NCBI RefSeq assembly: GCF_963924675.1
Contig: NC_089238.1
Location: forward strand, 43,790,879 to 43,854,878
Length of the DNA stretch: 64,000 bases
Direction: 5' to 3'
DNA from: Phocoena phocoena
Taxonomy: Eukaryota; Chordata; Mammalia; Artiodactyla; Phocoenidae
The notes beneath the pieces were generated by a model. The model saw nothing but the letters and a program-made list of their open reading frames with translations, ran no database searches and had not been told where the DNA came from. The stretch's first letter is position 1. Each line of letters opens with the position of its first letter. Shown here one piece after another: positions 57,721 to 64,000 of the stretch. Both the position numbers and the translations under genes were made by a program.

Positions 57721-58736
57721 ACAGCAGTGAGATAACCTCAGAGCTGCAGTGTGTCGCCATATGCAAAACACTGTGGGATCACAGAGGAGGAGGTTAAAGC
57801 TGATAAAGCTGACTGAGCAACCCGATGGATCACTTGGAATGAATAGAATCTTCACATTTCAAAGGACCCAAGAGGCTGCCTGATGGAACCTCGGGCCATG
57901 GCAAAATGTCTTTTTTCTCCATTCATGAAACCAGAGTCAACATTCCATTGGGAGCTTTGATAATCTAGAGAAAGATTTTCATTTATATTGAGTCGAACTC
58001 TTAATTTTTAATAAATTCCCCCTCATTACTCCTAGTTAAACCCTGAAGCTAAGTAGAAGACTCGGGACTAATCCTCAGCGTACGTGGCAGGCGGGCCTTC
58101 GCATGGTTTAGGACAGTTGTCTTGCCCTGCAATGGGGACCTCTCTTTTCTTTGCTCTTGAGCTGATCGTGGTCAAGCCACGATTCACGTGGTCAAGACAC
58201 GATTCAGTTGTCAGTGCCCCTCTTAACGAGATTTCCCCACGTGGCTCATAACATTCTTCATGCAGGCAGAGAAAATGATGGGGCTGTGATCCTGCTGAGT
58301 TGGAACAGGTAGAGGTACCCCCCTGTAGCCCAGAGGCCACATTTATGTCTTTGGTCACCATGTCAGCTTTGGGCTGCCACTGAATTTGTAGTGAAGTAAC
58401 ACCTCCAGGGTTTCTTTGCATGAACTACTGTTAATCCCAGTCTCTTCCTTTCTCTGTTGGTTTTACTGCTTGCCTGAACTGAAATACAAGGCTTCCTATT
58501 TATCCTTTCAGAATTTCTTCTTCTTTATCGTTTCAGCCTGTTGTTCCAACTTATGGAGAGTTTTTTTTTTAAGTCCTGATTCCACTAATTAGCATATTAG
58601 TCAGTCCTCTCGACTTTATTTACTTTGCAAATTGGTGTATGTGCTTGGTCTCCTCTGCCCCTCAGGTTGTTGATTTAAGTGAAGGGAACCAGGGATAAGG
58701 CAGGAATTAAGGCATGTCCCCAGGCACATTGACCTT
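57721..58736. other. Unique noncoding stretch
   Basis: No gene or dispersed repeat is recognised. It contains a 20-bp tandem duplication at 58168-58207. The reverse frame 58068-58421 (117 codons) shows no domain. Confidence 0.45.
58168..58207. repeat. Two-copy 20-bp tandem repeat
   Basis: GTGGTCAAGCCACGATTCAC followed directly by GTGGTCAAGACACGATTCAG; two mismatches. Confidence 0.9.
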
Positions 58737-58882
58737 TGAGTGGGTACTATATATCCCCCACCCCCCCACGCTGCGTGGCATGCAGCATCTTACCCCAACC
58801 AGGGATCGAACCTCGTGCCCCCCGTAGTGGGAGCGCAGAGTCTTAATCACTGGACTACCAGGGAATTCCCTGAGTGGGTACT
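58737..58882 (-). mobile_element. CHR-1-type SINE with 12-bp target-site duplication
   Basis: The insert is 58749-58870 between TGAGTGGGTACT copies (58737-58748 and 58871-58882). The plus strand shows CCACGCTGCGTGGCATGC, then CCCCAACCAGGGATCGAACC (B-box region) and AATCACTGGACTACCAGGGAATTCCC (A-box head). The usual A tail is replaced by ATATATCCCCCACC. Confidence 0.93.
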
Positions 58883-59224
58883 TTAGGTAACGGCATCCTC
58901 CAGCTTTAAAATCAGGCAGACTTCATAAGACATTTTGCTACCCTAGATACAAAGAAATGATAAACTTTGGGATACGTTATTAAAATCAAAAAGTACCCTC
59001 TACTGCGTTTCTCAGATCATTGAATCTAAGTGAAGCTGCTTTTCAGTTTATTTTATGTGAATTTTCTTACCGAACCTACAGCTAATTGCTAATTCCTCAG
59101 GACTTTTTTCTCCCCAGATGCTATTCAGCAACTGTCGACTCTTCTCAAACTGTGAGGAACTTGCAGTATATAATCTATAACATATCCTTTTAAATTTAAT
59201 ATATATATTTATATTTACTTTATC
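58883..59224. other. Unassigned AT-rich stretch
   Basis: No repeat or gene is recognised. Contains TTTAATATATATATTTATATT near 59196. Confidence 0.4.
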
Positions 59225-59430
59225 CAAAATGATGACACACATCACTCCTTCCCCTTCTCTTGTTTTATATTACTTCTGAGTGCTTTTTCACATTTAACAT
59301 TGTATTTATTTGTTTGCAGTCTTTTCCCCACAAGAATGTAAGCTGAGACCTGTCTATTGTTGATTCTCTGGCATCAGGCACATAATAGGTGTGCAGTAAA
59401 TGTTCAGTTAATGTATGAATTAATGAATAC
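59225..59430 (+). mobile_element. L2 3' end
   Basis: ACAAGAATGTAAGCTGAGACCTG, then CTCTGGCATCAGGCACATAATAGGTGTGCAGTAAATG and the terminal TATGAATTAATGAATAC repeat, is a sense L2 3' UTR. Confidence 0.85.
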
Positions 59431-59764
59431 ATTTCTAGATTTATAGTTTCTGGAATCTGCCTTTTTTTTTTCTTAAAAGAAGTCAGGATAATGGGCCTAC
59501 CGTACAGTTCTTTGCAACAGCAAAGAACTTTTATCCCCTTCTCTCCTGTATGAAGATATCCAAGTAAGAGAGTCCATTTTGAACTCTTCTCCCCCGCCAC
59601 TCCCGAGCAAAAAAAAAAAAAAAGGGGCATGTGTATGAACTGGCAGTGTTCCGTTACATATTAGTCCTGATAGCCCATGATTTTAGAACAGTCCCTGGTA
59701 CCTAAAGATTGAATGTAAATGTCCGATGTTCTGAAGTTCTCCTTGAGAGACAGACACTACAGAA
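59431..59764. other. Unassigned spacer
   Basis: Contains T10 (near 59462) and A14 (near 59609) runs. No gene or repeat family is assigned. Confidence 0.4.
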
Positions 59765-60130
59765 AAACACAGCAGAGTGGCAAAGCACACAGACTCCACA
59801 GCCAGACTACGGTTTTGTCATTTAGGCTGCATAACTTGAGCAACCTCAGTTTTCCCTTCTTCAAAATGGGGATAAAAATAGCGCCCATCTCACTCAGGAC
59901 TTCTCTGGTGGTCCAGTGGTTAAGACTTCACTTTCCAGTGCAGGGGGTGCAGGTTCAATCCCTGGTCGGGGAGCTAAGATCCCACATGCCTCACAGCCAA
60001 AAAAGCCAAAACATAAAACAGAAGCAATATTGTAACAAATTCCATAAAGGCTAACAATGGTGCACATCAAAACAAAAATTAAAAAAAAATAGCACCCATC
60101 TCATGGAATGTTACGAGCATTGAGGTGGCG
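59765..60130 (+). mobile_element. MIR SINE split by a CHR SINE
   Basis: AGTGGCAAAGCACACAGACTCCACAGCCAGACTACGG, TCATTTAGGCTGCATAACTTGAGCAACCTCAG and TTCTTCAAAATGGGGATAAAAATAGC form a MIR, which resumes as TGGAATGTTACGAGCATTGAGG after the insertion. Confidence 0.85.
59874..60103 (+). mobile_element. CHR-type SINE with long target-site duplication, inside MIR
   Basis: The insert is about 59893-60084, plus strand: GGACTTCTCTGGTGGTCCAG (A-box head), GGTTCAATCCCTGGTCGGGG (B box), AAGATCCCACATGCC, then CATAAAACAGAAGCAATATTGTAACAAATTCC and an A-rich tail. The flanks are AAAAATAGCGCCCATCTCA (59874-59892) and AAAAATAGCACCCATCTCA (60085-60103), with one mismatch. Inserted into a MIR. Confidence 0.92.
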
Positions 60131-60214
60131 TTGAACCCACAGGCCTTACCATGATGCCACACACAGGAAGTGATGACTTCCCTTAAGATGATTTTCATTT
60201 TAAAAAGCCTTGGG

Positions 60215-60625
60215 AAATAAAGGCGCGAAGGAGGAAATGAAGTAGCCCATAACCTCATCCCCTAGCAATTACCGTTGTAAAATTTTTTGATAGAAATCTC
60301 ATGTATTTCCATATGCAGACCTATATAAGCTTTGTTCACTCAGCATCCTGTGGGATCATTTTCCCACGCCCGTAACTAGTTTCTTTTAAAAATGCCATTT
60401 TTTAACATCCTATGGAATGCTATGCGGTGTAATTTATTTAGAGAGTACCTTGTTTCGCCACATTATTTCCATCTTTTTTTTTTCTGTTATGAACACTGAT
60501 GAATAATCTTATATCTCTTTGCATATCTTGGATTGTTTCCTGGAATGGGGGAATTGCTGAGTCAAAGGGCATGTGCATTTTTGAGGCTTTTGATACCCAC
60601 TGCCAAATCGCGGTGCTCATGGAAT
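60215..60625 (-). mobile_element. L1M ORF2/3' fragment, reverse orientation
   Basis: Antisense L1M: TTGTTCACTCAGCATCCTGTGGGATC, ACATCCTATGGAATGCTATGCGG, TTTCTGTTATGAACACTGATGAATAATC, GGAATTGCTGAGTCAAAGGGCATGTGCATTTTTGAGG and ACTGCCAAATCGCGG. These are the standard decayed blocks of this region. Confidence 0.88.
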
Positions 60626-60704
60626 CCCCCTCCAGCCGACTAGGGAGTCCCCGGGAGCCCTCCGGTTTGCTTCTCTCTGGCGATGCTGCATGGGTTATTC
60701 ACGA

Positions 60705-60718
60705 GGGGGGGGGGGGGG
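60705..60718. repeat. Poly-G tract (14)
   Basis: Fourteen consecutive G after ATTCACGA. A further G-rich run is at 61037-61053. Confidence 0.95.
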
Positions 60719-60804
60719 CAACAGTTTCTCGCTGTCTCTGCTCTCTCTTTGTTTTTTTCTTCCCCTTTGTTTCCTTTCTTGGTTTTCTGCCAAACTGCCT
60801 CTTG

Positions 60805-60910
60805 TGAAAGGACCGCCTAATTAACCCTGTGCTAATTAACAATTTAAAATTACAGAGTGCGACCGTTCATGTTTAATTCTCCAGGAGCTGGCGCATCAGT
60901 GGAGCCCCCT
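60805..60910. promoter_or_regulatory. Candidate enhancer with paired TAATTAAC sites
   Basis: TAATTAAC occurs twice, at 60818-60825 and 60833-60840, 15 bases apart. It is followed by AATTTAAAATTACAG and GTTTAATTCTCC. TAATTA is the core for LIM, Paired and NK homeodomain proteins. It is unique sequence in a GC-rich setting. Confidence 0.4.
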
Positions 60911-61984
60911 CCCCTTCCAAGTAACTGCACCTCCCACCCCAGCTTCCCTGTAACTGTTGCGTGGAGCCGGGTTCTGTCTCCTTAAGGGAATGGGATAAAG
61001 CTGTCACATCACATCTTCTCAGTTGAAAGAGGGAGATGGGGGGTGGGGGGGGGCGTGGCGCCCAGTATAACAGGGTGGAGTTTTATAATTTTAAACCATC
61101 TTTGAAAAATAAAGACCGATATTGGCAAAGATGCAGGGGCTTTACAGATAGGTTCCAAGGAAGCTATAACTTGTGAGAGAAGCAAGAGCAGGGGGCTCCC
61201 GATGAAGATGTTAGAACTTTTCTGTGCAAGATGCCTTCTCACAGGGCAGAGGGAGGCGCTCAGTGGAGTGTGAGGCTAGATCCCTCCCGTATCTTCCCTT
61301 TAACTCTCTTACTGGAGAGGTGTGCTCAGTTGAAATCTAACTGAATTCTTAAAACCACACACACACAAAATATCCTTGCTGAGTACAACACTGGTGGTCA
61401 TGAGTAGAGCACGTCTGTGTTTAAAGGGGATTTTGGGGTGTAAATGGCTGGAGGGAAGCAGGCTGCAGGAGGGGTTGAGGGTTTGTGCTGTGTGTGCTGG
61501 CCCTGGAGGTACTGGAGGAGTGTGGCGGGGTGGGCAGAGCCGCACGTATGGGGGCTATGAGAGCACCGGGACCCGCTGGATTCCCAGGCTGCCGTCCGTA
61601 ACTGAAGATCATTGATTTTACGGGAAACCGTGTTTACAGACAGAGTGCCGATCGACCTGCTGAGTTGACTTCTGCCTCCTTAAGTAAGAACTATCTTTTT
61701 CTTATTGACTAGCTGATAAACAGAGTGAAAGGAGCTGCCGGCCGGGCGGGCAGGAGAGTGGGAGAGGGCCTGAGGTTCTGGAGCTGAAGGATGGGGCAGG
61801 GCTAAGAGATTTCTTCATCTCTGTGCTCTGGTCCCCTGTTGTCCACCCCCATCCCTGCGCTTCCCAGGGACTGGTGGGTGAGCCCAAGACTGACCCTGCC
61901 TGGTTACCTAGCAGTGCAGGCCCCAGGCATGGAGGAGCTGGTGGTCTGGTGAAGATGTTGTAAAATAGAGAGTGTCTCACTCAA
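60911..61984. other. Unique noncoding stretch
   Basis: No gene or repeat is recognised. Confidence 0.45.
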
Positions 61985-62097
61985 GCTTTAATAATGCACA
62001 TCCTCTGGGCATTTGTATTAAAAATGCGGATTCTGATCTGAGAGTCTGCGCTTCTCACAGGCTCACTGGGTGAGCTCACTGGCCCTGAACCACACAT
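61985..62097 (+). mobile_element. MER20-like hAT MITE fragment
   Basis: AATGCACATCCTCTGGGCATTTGTATTAAAAATGCGGATTCTGATC, then GAGAGTCTGCGCTTCTCACAGGCTC and ACTGGCCCTGAACCACAC, parallels MER20 with an internal deletion. Confidence 0.65.
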
Positions 62098-62439
62098 GAC
62101 TTAGCAGAGTTGTAAGAGCTTCTGATTGCCCTGGCCAGCAAGCGTTGAAAGGAAGCCCAGAACTGGTGCCTGAGGTCCAGAGTGGGATCCTTCTTTCCCA
62201 CCAGCATCTCAGTGGGCTGTTGCCCCTGCAAATGAGTGGTCCCCTGTGTGTCCCCTCTCATGGGGCTAGCGTCACCACGACGGGCACATCTGTCGTTGCC
62301 TATAAGGTCATCTTTTCTTGACACCTTTTGCTGAGAAATAGAAAACAAAGTTAGGTGAGTTTTTAGAAGTCCCAGTCCCTTAGCTGGATGATTTGTGGAG
62401 GAGGAAGAAGAAGAGAGCAGAGCAAGAAAAGCCCACCAA
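62098..62439. other. Unique spacer
   Basis: No gene or repeat is recognised. Confidence 0.45.
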
Positions 62440-62715
62440 TTAATTGGTAAATGCTTGCAGGTTTCTTAGCCCAGTCCAGGCTGGAGAGGAGATTGGCTTT
62501 GCTGTCGATACACAAGTCCCTGGTGAAGCATCAAAGCTGTTCCCCTTTATCAGTCGTGGCCTCCCCTTCCCGCATGTTCCTGTAACTTACCAAGCATTTA
62601 TGACATTGATTTTATGATCGGGCTGTTAACCCTCCCGCCCCTTCAGGCCTGCCAACCTTTTTGGCCTGAGCTGTCAATCAGATGTCATCCAGCCAATTAT
62701 GTGCGTCCTTAGGAA
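62440..62715. promoter_or_regulatory. Candidate enhancer with PBX/MEIS-type composite site
   Basis: It contains ACCAATTAATTGGTAAATG (the palindromic CCAATTAATTGG is a homeodomain dimer-type site), CATTTATGACATTGATTTTATGATCG (CDX/HOX-like TTTATG repeats), TGTCAATCA (62672-62680; its complement TGATTGACA is a PBX-HOX/MEIS composite) and AGCCAATTATG. It is unique, not repeat-derived. This is inferred from motif density. Confidence 0.4.
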
Positions 62716-64000
62716 GAGCCACCCTGGATTCTCACCTGTATCCCAGCTGGGCCTTGCGAGGAAGTCTCATTGCACTTGCTGTTTGGTTTGGTGTGGTTAT
62801 CTTTGTTTAAAGTCAATACGTCTTTTCTCAGGCACACGGAACCTTGTAATGGAGTTTGAGGTTATATGCTGAGAGGTGGTGTGTGTTTGTGTGTTTTAAA
62901 CAAAACGTGACACGTCCTTCCAGAAAGTTATTTCTCCTGAGACTTCTGGTAAACCTGCCTTCCCCGTCTTTTCCCGAGGGGGAGCTATTCACTCACTGTG
63001 CGGTCGAGAATCAAGCAATGAAAAAAGAGTGGGAAGATGGGGGTTGGTGGGGAGGGAGGCCAAACCCAGCCAAAACCTTCATCCACTGTGGGTGAATGAG
63101 ACGGTGGGTGGAGACGCAGCCAGGTGTTCTCCTGGAAGGAGGTGTGGCGGGAGGGTGGCCTGGGATTTGCAGCGAATGCTCAGGGCCCTGCGAGGCGCTG
63201 AGTTGCCTGTTGGAGCGGGGCCGGATGGAAGAAATACTCGTCTGCCACAGGAGCAGAGCGGTGGCGGGTGATCTGATGTCTCCCTCCCCGGGGACGCGAG
63301 GTCTCAGAGGGCAAATTCAACTTAGTGGCACTTTGGAGTCGGAAACGGAAAAGCCCCAGGGCTGAAGGACAGCTGCTTTGGGTAGCGACTAATAACTAAG
63401 AGGCAGGTGTGGAACGGGGGCTGGCGGAGCCCAGCTGCCATCTCGGCTCGCCGCGAAGATCCTTGACAGCAGAAACCACCCAGCCAGTGGTGAACGGGCT
63501 CATCCAGGCAGGGCGAGATCCTCTCCGCTGGCGGGGAAGTCGGCCCGTTGAGAGTCGGGGCGGTTCTTCTTAGAAACATCAAGCTCACGTTTTGCACCTA
63601 CATATTTTGAGTCTGAAACCAGCTGAGTCACGAGCAAGGGTGTTCCGTGGGTTGTAGGGAGGGGATGGGAATTGGGAGATCGCCTTTCTCAGCGCCCGGA
63701 TGGCACTGGCCTCGTTTTTAGATTTAGGCCCTCAGTTTTACTGCTTGTAAAATGGGACGATGTTTCCCAGGCTCGGAGAGGCTGAATGCAGCCGTGGGCC
63801 CTTTTGGGGGCTTCGCAGAGCTTGTCCAGGCCTGCACGCTTGCCCTCGAGCCCTGTAGTCCTCAACACTTTGCCGTGAACTTCTCAAACTAGAAATCGGG
63901 TAAGAGCGACGGCACAGCTTCGCCTCTAAATCAAATGGCGTATCCTCTCCCAGGCTCATGATTCTTCCGCGAGGGCTGCAAAGTCTTCCTCCTCCTGTCT
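62716..64000. other. Unique noncoding stretch to the window end
   Basis: Moderately CpG-rich around 63050-63560 but less dense than the island at 38.2 kb. Small frames on both strands show no domain. No repeat is recognised. Confidence 0.45.

Noticed and set aside
59719..60054. 111-codon frame with a VVQWLRLHFPVQG-like peptide
   Set aside because: The peptide is the standard spurious translation of a CHR-type SINE head.

Overview
This window is mammalian nuclear DNA, almost certainly from a cetacean (whale, dolphin or porpoise). The main evidence is seven tRNA-derived SINEs whose 5' ends read like CTTCCCTGGTGGCGCAGTGG (CHR-type SINEs of Cetartiodactyla). Two of them (35427-35628 and 45741-45941) have the CpG-rich body I associate with young cetacean copies. 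They sit among old repeats shared by all placental mammals (MIR, L2, L3/CR1, MLT1, MER5A, MER20 and other hAT MITEs, L1M). I saw no BovB, which would point to a ruminant. Family names are from memory of consensus sequences; no search was run.

I find no convincing protein-coding gene. The longest open frames (about 200 codons) lie in GC-rich DNA, repeats or a CpG island and show no recognisable domain. The window is best read as intergenic DNA or part of very large introns.

Layout. 1-22 kb: GC-rich, mostly unique DNA with a hAT MITE (538-849), a hAT-Charlie element (8376-8712), MER5A (12199-12427), a reverse-strand L2 (12650-13265), two reverse-strand MLT1 LTRs (13288 and 19423) and several MIRs. 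22.3-26.9 kb: an AT-rich block made largely of a decayed L1M (23465-26490, plus strand) carrying MIR and L2 insertions. 27-38 kb: MLT1, a second hAT MITE split by a SINE, a CR1/L3 reverse-transcriptase fossil at 33.7 kb, and SINEs at 30.3, 35.4 and 37.0 kb. 38.24-38.66 kb: the only clear CpG island, with a splice-like segment just upstream. 39-51 kb: unique DNA with probable conserved noncoding blocks, (TG)n tracts, a 28-C tract, and a young SINE inside a MIR at 45.7 kb. 51.8-54.4 kb: a long reverse-strand L2 and a plus-strand L1M. 56-60.6 kb: L1M 3' fragments and three more SINEs. 60.8-64 kb: unique DNA with homeodomain-type motif clusters.

The most interesting items are the orphan CpG island, several AT-rich islands of homeodomain, PBX or nuclear-receptor-like sites that look like developmental enhancers, a SINE that appears to carry a 3' transduction, and several perfect inverted repeats. 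I found no new multi-gene system, and the sequence alone does not identify the neighbouring gene.
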